DNA from: Paenibacillus tianjinensis
GTDB taxonomy: Bacteria; Bacillota; Bacilli; Paenibacillales; Paenibacillaceae
Assembly (NCBI RefSeq): GCF_017086365.1
Contig: NZ_CP070969.1
Span: 1,488,001 to 1,552,000 of the forward strand
Direction: 5' to 3'
Length of the DNA: 64,000 bases
Positions 1 through 11,721 of the stretch are shown here, piece after piece; the stretch's first letter is position 1, and each line of letters begins with the position of its first letter. Below the pieces are notes generated by a model, which was not told the DNA's origin, searched no databases, and worked only from the letters and a program-made list of their open reading frames with translations. Both the position numbers and the translations under genes were made by a program.

Positions 1-1
1 T

Positions 2-907
2 TTCGGTGGCGGGGTACCGGAAGGACAATACGCGGAGCCGGGCACAGCACGGGTAATGAAGCTGGGAGAGGACATGACCAGCGTAGTAGGTACTGCGGAG
101 GTTATTCCCGCTCCGTTCATGTTCGAGGATGCCGGGATACATAAACGGGAGGGCATCTATTACTATACCTACTGTTCTAATTTCTATGATGGGGAACGTC
201 CGGAAGGCAGTCCTCCTGCGGGAGAGATTGCCTATATGACGAGCAACAAACCCATGGGTCCCTGGACTTATCATAAGACGATATTAAAGAATCCGGGGCA
301 TTTTTTCGGAGTGTCAGGCAATAACCATCATGCCATATTCCAATTTCATGATGAATGGTATATTGCCTATCATGCACAAACCTTGTCCAAAGCACAGGGA
401 ATTGCGAACGGCTACCGTTCGACGCATCTGGGCCGCATTTTTCATAACGAGGATGGGTCTATCCGGGAGGTTGAAGCAGACTATAAAGGTGTACAGCAAA
501 TCAAACCTTTATGCCCGTATCAACATGTGCAGGCGGTGACAATGGGATGGAGCGCAGGCGTAAAGACAGCATTCGAGGCGGCCGCGGGAGAACGGGTAGT
601 AACCGACATTGACAGTGGAGACTGGATCGGGTTAGCCGGTGTCGATTTCGGAAGTAAAGGTGCCGTAGCATTCTGTGCAACTGTCATAAGCCTTGAAGAC
701 GGCGGTGCGATTGAACTGCATCTGGATGATCCGGCAGGTCAATTGATTGGCGAACTGCCTGTTCCCGCTGCGAACGGGCCGGTGAAGCAGAGGGAACTTA
801 AGACGGAGGTTAAAGGAGTCGAAGGAACCCGGGACCTGTATCTGGTGTTTATAGGGAATACAGGGACTCCATTATTCCAGCTTGTATCCTGGCAGTTTAT
901 GCAGTAG
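2..907 (+). CDS. GH43 glycoside hydrolase with C-terminal CBM6-like domain (5' partial)
   Basis: The reading frame is open from the window edge, so the N-terminus is missing; the first in-frame ATG at 56 is internal. The visible part is the second half of a GH43 five-bladed propeller. It includes the segment MFEDAGIHKREGIYYYTY, which carries the Glu expected as general acid, and a later blade with GNNHHAIF. The last 120 or so residues form a beta-rich module of CBM6 type. The family hydrolyses arabinofuranosyl or xylosyl linkages in xylan or arabinan. It runs directly into another GH43 gene 28 bp downstream, so the two are probably co-transcribed. Substrate specificity cannot be read from this fragment. 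No signal peptide can be judged. Confidence 0.88.
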   Translation, partial: FGGGVPEGQYAEPGTARVMKLGEDMTSVVGTAEVIPAPFMFEDAGIHKREGIYYYTYCSNFYDGERPEGSPPAGEIAYMTSNKPMGPWTYHKTILKNPGHFFGVSGNNHHAIFQFHDEWYIAYHAQTLSKAQGIANGYRSTHLGRIFHNEDGSIREVEADYKGVQQIKPLCPYQHVQAVTMGWSAGVKTAFEAAAGERVVTDIDSGDWIGLAGVDFGSKGAVAFCATVISLEDGGAIELHLDDPAGQLIGELPVPAANGPVKQRELKTEVKGVEGTRDLYLVFIGNTGTPLFQLVSWQFMQ

Positions 908-935
908 AGGAATACATCCAGGGAGGGACAATACA

Positions 936-2450
936 GTGAATACCGCTACCATAACCAATCCCATTATGTGGGCAGATGTTCCGGATGTTGACGTAATCCG
1001 GGTCGGCCCTGCATTCTATATGGTCAGCACAAGCATGCATTCCATGCCGGGCTGTCCGATTATGAAATCGGTTAACTTGAAAGATTGGGAAATTGTGAAT
1101 TATGTATTTGATACCTTTGAAGATAATGATGCCCATCGGCTGATGGACGGAAGAGGTATTTATGGAAAGGGCTCTTGGGCGGCCTCCCTCCGTTACAAGG
1201 ACGGGGTATTCTACGTTTGTTTTTCATCCAATGACATGGACCAGTTCTATATCTACCGCACGGAGGATATCGAACATGGAATATGGGAGCGTTCGGTGAT
1301 ACCGGGGCTTCACCATGACCCAGGCTTGCTGCTGGATGACAACGGCCGTAATTATGTGATCTACGGTAATGGGGATATCCGTATTAAGGAGCTGACGGAA
1401 GATCTTACAGCCGTGATGCCGGGTGGAACCGATCAGCTGCTGCTCGAAGGCGAACGGAGAGACATCGGTCTGCGGATCGAGGGCTGTCATGCGTATAAGC
1501 TGAACGGTTATTACTATTTGTTCTTTATTGAATGGCCGCAAACCGGAAATATGCGCAGACGTCAAATCTGCTATCGTTCGCGCGAGCTTCTGGGTCCCTA
1601 TGAACGGGAAATTATTCTGGACGATGATCTGGGCTACCATAATAAAGGTGTGGCACAAGGTGGCATTGTTGATACCCCGGATCATGATTGGTATGCTGTG
1701 CTGTTCCAGGATCATGATGCTGTCGGGCGGATTCCCTGTGTGCTTCCTGTGAGCTGGGAGAACGATTGGCCGGTCATCGGGATCAATGGCTCAGTTCCTC
1801 CCATTGTTGAGACAAAGTTGCCTGTTGCGGAACCGAAGCCTCTGGTAATCAGCGATGAGTTCGACTATGCGTCCAACCGGCTGGCCCTGAACTGGCAGTG
1901 GAACCATAATCCTGACAATGGGTTATGGTCTGTAACAGAGCGGCCGGGCCATCTGCGGCTCCACACCGGTCCATTAACAGACAGTATTCTATTTGCACGC
2001 AATACGCTGACGCAACGTACGGAAGGTCCGGCCTGCAGCGCGGAGACAGTGGTTGAGATTTCGGGAATGAAGCCCGGTGACCGGGCAGGGATGGTAGCCC
2101 TACAGAATGGTTTTGGCACGATTAGGATTGCAGCCGGGGAGCCGGGACAGTTCAGCATTGATATGTGTGTTAACGGCGGAGAAGGCCGCGAGGAGACGGT
2201 GGAGAGTATCGTGTTTACCGGTGAGCGGGTTTATCTCAAAATTGACTTCAATTTTGAGGATAGCCTTGACCAGGCACATTTCTTCTATTCGGAAGACGGG
2301 ACAGCGTGGAAGCCCGTCGGCCGGACGCTGCATATGAAATACACGCTGGATCATTTTATGGGATACAGAATTGGACTGTTTAATTATGCGACTCATCAGT
2401 CCGGCGGTTATGCGGATTTCGATTATTTTCATTATCATAGGCGGAATTAG
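936..2450 (+). CDS. GH43 beta-xylosidase/arabinofuranosidase with C-terminal beta-sandwich
   Basis: A GTG start at 936 is chosen because a GGGAGGG ribosome binding site lies about 8 bp upstream. A TTG at 882 in the same frame has no such site and would overlap the preceding gene. The start ITNPIMWADVPDVDVIRVG is the typical first GH43 blade with its catalytic Asp. HHDPGLLLDD supplies the second Asp and RIEGCHAYKLNGYYYLF the Glu. Residues from about 310 to the end form the concanavalin-like domain common in beta-xylosidases of this family. There is no signal peptide, so the enzyme probably acts on imported xylo- or arabino-oligosaccharides. The preceding GH43 gene is 28 bp upstream. Confidence 0.93.
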   Translation: MNTATITNPIMWADVPDVDVIRVGPAFYMVSTSMHSMPGCPIMKSVNLKDWEIVNYVFDTFEDNDAHRLMDGRGIYGKGSWAASLRYKDGVFYVCFSSNDMDQFYIYRTEDIEHGIWERSVIPGLHHDPGLLLDDNGRNYVIYGNGDIRIKELTEDLTAVMPGGTDQLLLEGERRDIGLRIEGCHAYKLNGYYYLFFIEWPQTGNMRRRQICYRSRELLGPYEREIILDDDLGYHNKGVAQGGIVDTPDHDWYAVLFQDHDAVGRIPCVLPVSWENDWPVIGINGSVPPIVETKLPVAEPKPLVISDEFDYASNRLALNWQWNHNPDNGLWSVTERPGHLRLHTGPLTDSILFARNTLTQRTEGPACSAETVVEISGMKPGDRAGMVALQNGFGTIRIAAGEPGQFSIDMCVNGGEGREETVESIVFTGERVYLKIDFNFEDSLDQAHFFYSEDGTAWKPVGRTLHMKYTLDHFMGYRIGLFNYATHQSGGYADFDYFHYHRRN

Positions 2451-2494
2451 GACTAGGTCTGTAGACGTACAGAGCTAACTATGCCACAAATGAC

Positions 2495-2533
2495 AATGCA
2501 AAGGGCGGCCACGTATGGACCGCCCTTTGCATT
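2495..2533. terminator. Strong bidirectional terminator hairpin
   Basis: A near-perfect stem of about 15 bp (AATGCAAAGGGCGGCC and its complement) surrounds a 6-nt loop. It lies between convergent genes, the GH43 operon on plus and the AraC gene on minus. Confidence 0.75.
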
Positions 2534-2567
2534 GGATATAAACGGCTTGGGTTGTTAATCGTTTGCT

Positions 2568-3359
2568 TTATAGTTCTAACCCGGCCTTCGGTTCTTTGGA
2601 GGCGAGTTTTTCCCGGTAAGCCTTGGGGGAGTAACCTGTAAGCTGCCGAAACTGTCTGCAGAAATGCTCGACATTGGCATAACCGCAAAGCGTTGCGACT
2701 TCAGCAATTTTATGCGGACCGAAGCCAAGCTTTTCTTTGGCCAAACGGATCCGGCAATGAATGACATCCTCCATGCAGGAGATACCGAAGGTGGATTTAT
2801 ATATCGTTTGCAGATAGCCTGCACTGATATGCAGATACTCTGCCATTAAGGAAACAGTCCAAGGCTGGCCGGGGTTATTGTAAACAGTCTTGCGCAAGTT
2901 CAGAAGATTATAGTATTGCGGGCTCAGCTTATCTTGGGACGCTTCGCACAGCTTATTAAACATAATTCTAAACAGGTAGTCAATGGAAAGCTCCCGGTAA
3001 TCATTCTGAAAAGTATGTTCAAAGGTCAACAGCTGAAACAGCTGGTGGCAATAGCTGGGGTCCGGAAGTGAAAATGGAATGCCGACAGGCAAGGCGGTTT
3101 CTGTAATATAGGACTCATCCGCATCAAAACGGACCCAGTCATTAATATATTTATTGGAGCAGGCACGGTAATAAATTTTGTGCTTAGGCGGATAAAGAAC
3201 AACGGAGTGGGCCGGGAACTCTTTCAATTCTCCGTGCACTTCAAACAATGCCGCAGTTTGGGTGAGCACCAGAAGCCAGGCATCATGGCCACCGGGTATG
3301 CTGAACACAAAATCTTCAGAATGAGTAGCGTCGAATTCGACATAATGAATTTTTGGCAT
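2568..3359 (-). CDS. AraC-family transcriptional regulator
   Basis: This 263-residue protein has an N-terminal cupin-like sensing domain (about 1-140) and a C-terminal double helix-turn-helix of AraC type (about 165-260). The second helix shows the usual family pattern AEVATLCGYANVEHFCRQFRQ followed by TGYSPKAYREK. The first helix is recognisable in WTVSLMAEYLHISAGYL. Regulators of this type bind a sugar through the cupin and activate neighbouring glycoside hydrolase genes. It is divergent from the GH43 gene at 3542 and convergent with the GH43 pair, so control of one or both is likely, but the effector is unknown. The stop lies near the shared terminator. Confidence 0.92.
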   Translation of the reverse strand: MPKIHYVEFDATHSEDFVFSIPGGHDAWLLVLTQTAALFEVHGELKEFPAHSVVLYPPKHKIYYRACSNKYINDWVRFDADESYITETALPVGIPFSLPDPSYCHQLFQLLTFEHTFQNDYRELSIDYLFRIMFNKLCEASQDKLSPQYYNLLNLRKTVYNNPGQPWTVSLMAEYLHISAGYLQTIYKSTFGISCMEDVIHCRIRLAKEKLGFGPHKIAEVATLCGYANVEHFCRQFRQLTGYSPKAYREKLASKEPKAGLEL

Positions 3360-3407
3360 CAGTTTCTCCTTTCTTCGGATACATCAATTAATGGACAGGA
3401 TAGATCA

Positions 3408-3436
3408 TTGTTTGGAATTCAGTATTTTTCTATAAT
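3408..3436 (+). promoter_or_regulatory. Sigma-A promoter of the GH43 gene at 3542
   Basis: TTGTTT at 3408-3413 and a perfect TATAAT at 3431-3436 are separated by exactly 17 bp. Transcription would start near 3443, about 100 bp before the chosen start codon. Confidence 0.6.
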
Positions 3437-3541
3437 TATATTGCAAATCAAGGTAATTTGGAGATTATTTCTGAATTCTACCACAGAATATGATTTTCTG
3501 GTCATTAGAAATTATCAATAATGAAGGAAGGATGTTTGTTA

Positions 3542-5356
3542 ATGATAGCACATCAAAAGGAAGAGCGGAATTATATCCTTTGCTATACCCGGTTACCGCA
3601 GGAGGATATGGTGTATGCTCCGAAACTGGCGCACAGCATGCATTTGGCCTATTGCAGCGACGGGCTTCTTTTTCAGGAATTAAACCATAATTCGGGGGTT
3701 CTATTCGCCAGAGCGACAGAGAACGAGGATGGCACACTCCGGGCCAAGAGCCTGAAGAATCCGTATCTGTTTCACACCTCCGAGGGGAATTTCGGGGTGA
3801 TTGCAGTCCGTACGGAGGCGGAAGGCGAAGCCGATGCAGAGAGCAAGGGGAAAGTGCTGCTGTTCTCCTCTGTTGATTTGCTGCAGTACAACGAAGTTGG
3901 ACTGCTGGAGCTTAAGGCAGATACCTTTGTAAGCGATGTCTCCTGCGAATACGATACCGGCCGGAAAGGCTATCTGATCCGCTGGATCGATGAGCTGGGG
4001 AACGGCTATCAGAATTTTATAGCCGATATCATGAGCATGAAGGATATCTCCGCACCGGAAGCGGCACAGCCCTTTACTCTAGACACAGTGCTTTCCGATA
4101 TTGAAGGGATTCTGCCGCGCAACTACATCCCGGTATCCAAGGATATAGCCCGCAGGCTCTACTGTAAGCTTACGGTTCCGACCAACATTGCCATTGAAGT
4201 TCCGGACCGCGTGAGAGCGGCATCGGAATCGGATTTGCAAGAGATCCGGGCGACGGCTCTGTACAGCGACGGCACCAAAGCACTGAAGAGAGTGGACTGG
4301 AATACGGATGAAATCGATTGGGAGCAGGCGGGGACCTATAGAATTTCCGGTGAAGTTCATCAGGATCATTATCCGTTTCCAATTGCGTTCGACCGTGCAG
4401 ACCCCTGCATTGCCAAATGGAAAGGAAAATATTATTTCATTGCCACGAACGATGCAGACCAAAATCACACGTTATATATGCGGGAAGCCGATACGATCCC
4501 TGGGCTGGTAGATGCCGAGGAAGCACTGATTCTGGATTCGAATACCTATGAGCAGATCGGCGGGCTGCTGTGGGCGCCGGAATTCCATATCATTGAGGAT
4601 GAACTTTATATCTTTCATGCGGCAACACCAGGTGAGTTCCTGTATGAAGAGTCGCATGTCATGAAGCTGCGGCCAGAAGGGAATCCGATGTGCGCTGCTG
4701 ACTGGTCGATGCCTAAGCGTGTAGTAAAGAATGATGGTACATATTTGTGTGAAGCGGGCAAGACGATTTCCCTCGATATGACCGTAATACAATGGAACGG
4801 AGAGTATTACGCCGCATGGTCGGAGCGCCAGTTCGTGCCTGTCGATCTTGGAGCCTGGATCTATATTGCCAGAATCGACCCGCAGGAGCCGTGGAAGCTG
4901 ACCAGTGATCCGGTGCTTTTGACAAAACCCGATTACGGGTGGGCCAATAATCATACCTTTGTAGATGAAGGACCGTTCGCTCTCTACACCGATGAGAAGT
5001 TATTCTTGACCTTTGCCAGCGCGGCGGTGGATGCAACCTATGTTGTGGGTCTCTTGACGGCTGACAAGGGTGCGGATTTGCTGGATATCCGCAGCTGGAC
5101 CAAAGGCAATTACCCGCTGCTGACCTCCAGAAGTGTACCGGGGGAATATGGACCGGGCCACAATTCCTATGTGACCGATGAGGATGGAGTCATTTGGAAT
5201 GCTTACCATGCAAGACCGGGGATTGACGGACCCAGAAGTTCCGGCATCCGCCGCGTGCATTTTGACATTGACGGTGTTCCAGTCCTGGATCTGACAGAGG
5301 ATAAGGATCTGAACCGGGAGCTGAAAAAGGTAACTATAGAAGTAACCGTGAGTTAA
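3542..5356 (+). CDS. GH43 family enzyme with N-terminal accessory domains
   Basis: The start at 3542 is preferred over an in-frame ATG at 3521 because AAGGAAGGA lies 9 bp upstream of 3542. The roughly 604-residue protein has an N-terminal beta-rich region (about 1-200), a short bacterial Ig-like segment (about 215-280) and a C-terminal GH43 propeller (about 285-600). Catalytic candidates are the Asp in AFDRADPCIAKWKGKYYF and the Glu in GLLWAPEFHIIEDELYIFH. There is no signal peptide, so it is probably cytoplasmic. Composite GH43 proteins of this kind are common in Paenibacillus and generally annotated as arabinosidases or xylosidases. The AraC gene is divergent. An esterase gene follows after 184 bp. 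Confidence 0.9.
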   Translation: MIAHQKEERNYILCYTRLPQEDMVYAPKLAHSMHLAYCSDGLLFQELNHNSGVLFARATENEDGTLRAKSLKNPYLFHTSEGNFGVIAVRTEAEGEADAESKGKVLLFSSVDLLQYNEVGLLELKADTFVSDVSCEYDTGRKGYLIRWIDELGNGYQNFIADIMSMKDISAPEAAQPFTLDTVLSDIEGILPRNYIPVSKDIARRLYCKLTVPTNIAIEVPDRVRAASESDLQEIRATALYSDGTKALKRVDWNTDEIDWEQAGTYRISGEVHQDHYPFPIAFDRADPCIAKWKGKYYFIATNDADQNHTLYMREADTIPGLVDAEEALILDSNTYEQIGGLLWAPEFHIIEDELYIFHAATPGEFLYEESHVMKLRPEGNPMCAADWSMPKRVVKNDGTYLCEAGKTISLDMTVIQWNGEYYAAWSERQFVPVDLGAWIYIARIDPQEPWKLTSDPVLLTKPDYGWANNHTFVDEGPFALYTDEKLFLTFASAAVDATYVVGLLTADKGADLLDIRSWTKGNYPLLTSRSVPGEYGPGHNSYVTDEDGVIWNAYHARPGIDGPRSSGIRRVHFDIDGVPVLDLTEDKDLNRELKKVTIEVTVS

Positions 5357-5462
5357 ACCGCGGTTTAGCTGGGGGCGGCGGATGCGGCTGTTTGCTGTTC
5401 AGCGGCGTCACCCCCAAGCGGTATGTCAAATATGCGAAGCGTCAATCGGTCATCAGTCGACT

Positions 5463-5490
5463 TCAGCAGAGGAAGCTCTTCCTCTGCTGA
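5463..5490. other. Perfect 11-bp inverted repeat in mRNA leader
   Basis: TCAGCAGAGGA and its exact complement flank a 6-nt loop in the 184-bp gap before the esterase. An A-run rather than a T-run follows, so it is not a classic terminator. It may stabilise or mark a processing point of the mRNA. The remainder of the gap shows no gene. Confidence 0.4.
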
Positions 5491-5540
5491 TCGAATAAAC
5501 AAAAAAAAGCAGACGTTTGTATTCAGAGAGGAGTAACGGT

Positions 5541-7870
<2,330 letters not shown>

Positions 7871-7912
7871 CTGACCGCTCAAGGATAACCGCTGCTTGAA
7901 GCCGTATACAAC

Positions 7913-7964
7913 AAGGGGCGTTCCCGGCAGACCATTATGGCTGCCGGGAACGCCCCTTATTTTT
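7913..7964. terminator. Rho-independent terminator
   Basis: A perfect 18-bp stem (AAGGGGCGTTCCCGGCAG and complement) with a 10-nt loop is followed by ATTTTT. It ends the esterase operon and faces the convergent ABC transporter operon. Confidence 0.85.
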
Positions 7965-8006
7965 GATTAGAGCAGGTTATACGCAAAGTGCTTGGTGGGA
8001 CGATGA

Positions 8007-9797
8007 TTATTTGTTTGCGACTGCATCGGCACGCATTTTAACAATTTTTTGTGCTCTTTCCGTATCTACGGCAAGGACATCATTCCAGCCGAGACCGACC
8101 ACATCGTCCTTCAGCTTGGTCCAGAGCTTATCGAATTCTGCCTGGTCCTTGGCGAATATCATTTTCCAGGAGGTGTTCTTCACATAATCCGAGATCTGGC
8201 TCCGTTTATTCTTAATGTCCGAGGAGTCCGACCCGAGACTTGTATTAATATTTGGCACGATATCGATCATATTGTTTTTCTGATAGTATTCTGTCGGAGT
8301 GGTTGCATTATAAGTTTTCTGCCATTCCGTAGTCAGAACTGTCTTGTTTGCTTCTATGGTTGAGCTCCAATAAGTGTTGTTGTAGAATTCTTTCGTATCC
8401 GGATCTACCACAAAGTCGCTCATAATCATAGTGTTGATCTTACTCTGTCCGTCTTGATATCCGCCGCCGCCGTATTCTTCAGGAACGGGGGTGTTATCCT
8501 GGAAGGCGGTTTGGCCTACAGGTGTTAGCTTAAACTTGCCGTCGGCTGTCTTTTCGTAGTTGAAGCCTTCAAATCCATTGGTATAGTAGCGCAGGCCTTC
8601 AGGAGAGCACAGCCAATCCATGAATTCAATAATTCTGTCCGGATCCTTTGCTTTTGAACCTACAGCAAATACTCTTCCGTTCCCGAAGTAGGCATCACTA
8701 TTCTGGATAATATGAGTATCAGCAATCGGAATGGCAACATTGCCGTCACCTTTATTGCCTCTTTCAATGGTATTGTAGAAGCCTCTTTGCCATGAATACC
8801 ATAAGAGCAGAACCTGTTTGTTAGTCAGCTTTTCAGCGACTTTATTCCAGTCCTGGGAAGGTGAGTCCTGGTCCACCAGCCCCATCTGATTGGCGTCAAA
8901 ATAGAACTTGAGGATTTTTTTGTACATACTGTTGTCGTCAACGAGAGGAACAATATCGCCTTTTGCATTTAATTGTATGGTCGAGGTTCCGTCCGGCTGT
9001 TCATAACCATACCAGTTACTGAGCCAGCGGACATTTTCCATACTACCGTTGTCCCAGTCCTTCCACAAGGTAATCGGAACGATCGGTTTGCCGTCAGGTG
9101 TCTTAGGATATTTCTCCTGCATCTGCTTCAATGCATTCAGAAGATCGGTCAGATTGTTCAGCTTGGGAGCTCCTATCCCCTTGTAATAGTCCCAAGGCAT
9201 AAGCGGACTGGAGTAAGGGAGTTCTTCCGAGAAGGTTGTCGGGGAAGTGTCCGATGTAAAAGTCGGCAGCGCATAAATCTTGCCATCCGGATTGATGTGT
9301 TGGAATGCAGCATTGAAAGGCTTGAAGTGATTGTCTACATATTTGGACAAGTACTCCGTATTCTTGATCTTATCCGTGATATCCATAATCATACCTGCCG
9401 GAATCAATTCCTCCAGCTGACTGTTATCAATAATCAGGAGGTCTCCCAGATCTCCCGATGCCGATCTAGTCTTGTATAGCTGATCGCCGGCAACCTGTGG
9501 AGACAGAATATTTAAGGTGATATTGAACTTATCCTTGATCAGCTTTCCGTACCATCCGGTCTGCTCCCCCTGGTAATTTGCCGCGTTGTCAAATACGGTA
9601 ATGGTCAGCGGTTTGCTGTGGTCGATCCCTGTACCTGGACTGGATGACTCGGTTGCAGTACCCGGATCGGGTGATCCCGTTGCTGTACTCGCATTGTTAG
9701 AATTACCGCTACATCCGCTCAATGCTGTTGTTACCAGAAGCAAGGTGGTGCCAAGCAGCATTGAGGATTTTCTTGCCAGCTTATTGTTTCTGTTCAT
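8007..9797 (-). CDS. Extracellular solute-binding lipoprotein of a LplA/YtcQ-type ABC importer
   Basis: The protein has 596 residues. Its signal peptide ends in the lipobox LSGC, with the lipidated Cys at residue 29, followed by a Ser/Thr/Gly-rich linker. The body is a family-1 oligosaccharide-binding protein: PLTITVFDNA near the N-terminus, ALPTFTSD, and VGSKAKDPDRIIEFMDWLCSPEG, a segment widespread in Paenibacillus LplA-type proteins. It should capture an oligosaccharide outside the membrane and deliver it to the two upstream-encoded permeases. It is the last gene of the operon, 44 bp behind the second permease. No ATPase is present; these importers usually share an MsmX-like ATPase encoded elsewhere. 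The exact sugar is unknown. Confidence 0.92.
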   Translation of the reverse strand: MNRNNKLARKSSMLLGTTLLLVTTALSGCSGNSNNASTATGSPDPGTATESSSPGTGIDHSKPLTITVFDNAANYQGEQTGWYGKLIKDKFNITLNILSPQVAGDQLYKTRSASGDLGDLLIIDNSQLEELIPAGMIMDITDKIKNTEYLSKYVDNHFKPFNAAFQHINPDGKIYALPTFTSDTSPTTFSEELPYSSPLMPWDYYKGIGAPKLNNLTDLLNALKQMQEKYPKTPDGKPIVPITLWKDWDNGSMENVRWLSNWYGYEQPDGTSTIQLNAKGDIVPLVDDNSMYKKILKFYFDANQMGLVDQDSPSQDWNKVAEKLTNKQVLLLWYSWQRGFYNTIERGNKGDGNVAIPIADTHIIQNSDAYFGNGRVFAVGSKAKDPDRIIEFMDWLCSPEGLRYYTNGFEGFNYEKTADGKFKLTPVGQTAFQDNTPVPEEYGGGGYQDGQSKINTMIMSDFVVDPDTKEFYNNTYWSSTIEANKTVLTTEWQKTYNATTPTEYYQKNNMIDIVPNINTSLGSDSSDIKNKRSQISDYVKNTSWKMIFAKDQAEFDKLWTKLKDDVVGLGWNDVLAVDTERAQKIVKMRADAVANK

Positions 9798-9841
9798 GTA
9801 CAGCCCCCCAAATGATTAATTTATCATCATCATCGTGCATA

Positions 9842-10810
9842 TTAACCTTTAACTGCACCAATGATAATTCCTTTTACAAAAAACCTTTGGAAAATCGGAT
9901 AAACGAGCAAAATAGGTGCAACAACGATGATGGTAACGGTCATCCGAATGGATGTGGTGGTTTGCTTGGTGGCCAGACTTGCCATTGCTGTGGACCCGGC
10001 ATTTTGCAGATTGACCATGGTGGATAAGGAACTGGCCTGATTGATGTAGTTATACAGGATGAATTGCAGGCTGTACAATTTGCTGTCCGTAACCAGCAGC
10101 AGGGTATCCTGAAAGGAATTCCACTGGTTCACAGCCGAGAATATGGCGACGGTAGCCAATATAGGTTTGCTGATAGGCAGGATAACCTTATAAAAGATCG
10201 TTATAATCCCGGCACCGTCAATGCTGGCCGCCTGCTGCAATTCCTTCGGCGTGGATTCTACAAATGTCTTCACAAGAATGATGAAAAATGGAGCTACGAT
10301 AGACGGCAGAATGTATGCCAGGAAATTGTCGGTGAGGTGCAAGGATCTCATGGTCAGGTACCACGGGATAATACCGGCATTAAAAAACATCGTAATAATG
10401 GTAAACCGGTACCAGAATTTTTTCCCCCACATATCCTCCTGGGCAAACATAAATCCCAAAAAGGCAGAGGCTCCGACCGTCAAAAGGGTGCCTATTACTG
10501 TTCTCCCCAAAGAAATGACAAATGCATTCCACAGTCCCGGTATTTTAAACACGTCAACATAGTTCTGGAAATGAATCCCCCTCGGCCAAAACGCAATTTC
10601 ACCTTTGGCGCTGAGATCGTTGGCGCTTATGGTATTGATAATGATGGAGTAGAACGGGTATACACATATAAATGCAAAGAGAGAAAACAGGACATAGATT
10701 ACAGCGGAAATCACCTTGTCGGTTGGACCGACCTGCATTTTTATTTTTTTGGAGGGGCGGCTGTTATTTTTTTTGGCAACCGGTGTTATTCCTGTCGGGT
10801 TGTCACTCAT
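9842..10810 (-). CDS. Carbohydrate ABC transporter permease, LplC/YtcP type
   Basis: A 322-residue membrane protein with about six transmembrane helices, starting with VISAVIYVLFSLFAFICVYPF. The EAA loop is recognisable as ELQQAASIDGAGIITIFYKV. The C-terminus FFVKGIIIGAVKG is typical of the LplC branch. It forms a heterodimeric channel with the permease encoded just upstream; the two genes overlap by four bases (ATGA). Import of plant oligosaccharides is inferred from the neighbouring hydrolases. Confidence 0.94.
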   Translation of the reverse strand: MSDNPTGITPVAKKNNSRPSKKIKMQVGPTDKVISAVIYVLFSLFAFICVYPFYSIIINTISANDLSAKGEIAFWPRGIHFQNYVDVFKIPGLWNAFVISLGRTVIGTLLTVGASAFLGFMFAQEDMWGKKFWYRFTIITMFFNAGIIPWYLTMRSLHLTDNFLAYILPSIVAPFFIILVKTFVESTPKELQQAASIDGAGIITIFYKVILPISKPILATVAIFSAVNQWNSFQDTLLLVTDSKLYSLQFILYNYINQASSLSTMVNLQNAGSTAMASLATKQTTTSIRMTVTIIVVAPILLVYPIFQRFFVKGIIIGAVKG

Positions 10811-11721
10811 ACGATGCCCTCTCCTCTTAATAATTTGGACAGCCCGTTTACGGAAAAGAGAAGCGCAACACTAATCAGGCTTTTCAACATACTGATCGCA
10901 ACGGAAACGGAATAGCTGCCGCCACCCATAGCCAAGTTGTACACGTATAAATCCAATACCTGAATGGTGTCTTTATTGAAGGCATTCTGGAAAACGAAAT
11001 ATTGCTCCAGCCCATTGTTCAGGAAGCTGGCAATCTGGAGCATCAATAGCACAAAATAAGTCGGCAGCATACTTGGCAAAACCACATGCCGGATGACCTG
11101 CATTCTCGTCGCACCATCTACATAAGCCGCTTCATAAAGAGATTCATCAATCCCCATAATGGCAGCGATATACAGTATGGCTGACCAGCCTAGTGATTTC
11201 CATGTAATCCAGAACCACATCGAAATCCAGACATGGTCCGAGCTCTGAAGGAAGAGTACAGGGGAGTCGATCAGCCCCATCTGGGTCAAAAAGCCGTTGA
11301 CGACACCTTCACTTGAAAACATGGAAAAAGCCAGGGAATAGACCAGTACCCAACTGATAAAGTTTGGAAGAGTGGTTACAGTCTGGATAAATTTGCGGAA
11401 ACGGACGGCTTTGATCTCTGTCAGGAAAATGGCAAAGATCATGGGGAGCCAAGAGAAAAGTATACTCAGCCCGCTAATGCCGAAGGTGTTTTTGATGACC
11501 TGCACCAGCTGGTCAACTTTCACCTGATTTTCTACCAAGGAATGAAACCATTTGAAACCGACAAATGGTGCTTTTGACAGCGGTATCGGCGGCATATAGT
11601 CAAAGAATGCATATACCCATCCATAGAGGGGGTAGTAGGAAAAGACAGCAAGTAATGCCATAAAAGGCGAAATATAAAGAAACTTTCGTATAGAATTGCT
11701 TCTCATGCTGTGACTACGCAT
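10807..11721 (-). CDS. Carbohydrate ABC transporter permease, LplB/YtcP-partner type
   Basis: The start at 11721 is chosen because AAAGGGGGAG lies 7 bp upstream; an ATG at 11760 in the same frame has no ribosome site. The 304-residue product has six predicted membrane helices. The first is FLYISPFMALLAVFSYYPLY. The EAA motif is seen in ESLYEAAYVDGATRMQVIRHV. It is the first gene of the importer operon and overlaps the next permease gene by four bases. A perfect cre site lies about 140 bp upstream, so glucose repression through CcpA is likely. Confidence 0.93.
   Translation of the reverse strand: MRSHSMRSNSIRKFLYISPFMALLAVFSYYPLYGWVYAFFDYMPPIPLSKAPFVGFKWFHSLVENQVKVDQLVQVIKNTFGISGLSILFSWLPMIFAIFLTEIKAVRFRKFIQTVTTLPNFISWVLVYSLAFSMFSSEGVVNGFLTQMGLIDSPVLFLQSSDHVWISMWFWITWKSLGWSAILYIAAIMGIDESLYEAAYVDGATRMQVIRHVVLPSMLPTYFVLLMLQIASFLNNGLEQYFVFQNAFNKDTIQVLDLYVYNLAMGGGSYSVSVAISMLKSLISVALLFSVNGLSKLLRGEGIV

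Noticed and set aside
3331..3346. GTCGAATTCGAC palindrome resembling a Spo0A or restriction-type site
   Set aside because: It lies inside the AraC coding region and is explained by the codons for EFDA.
10064..10915. Plus-strand frame of 283 codons
   Set aside because: It lies antisense to the two permease genes, which have clear family motifs; the frame is a shadow.
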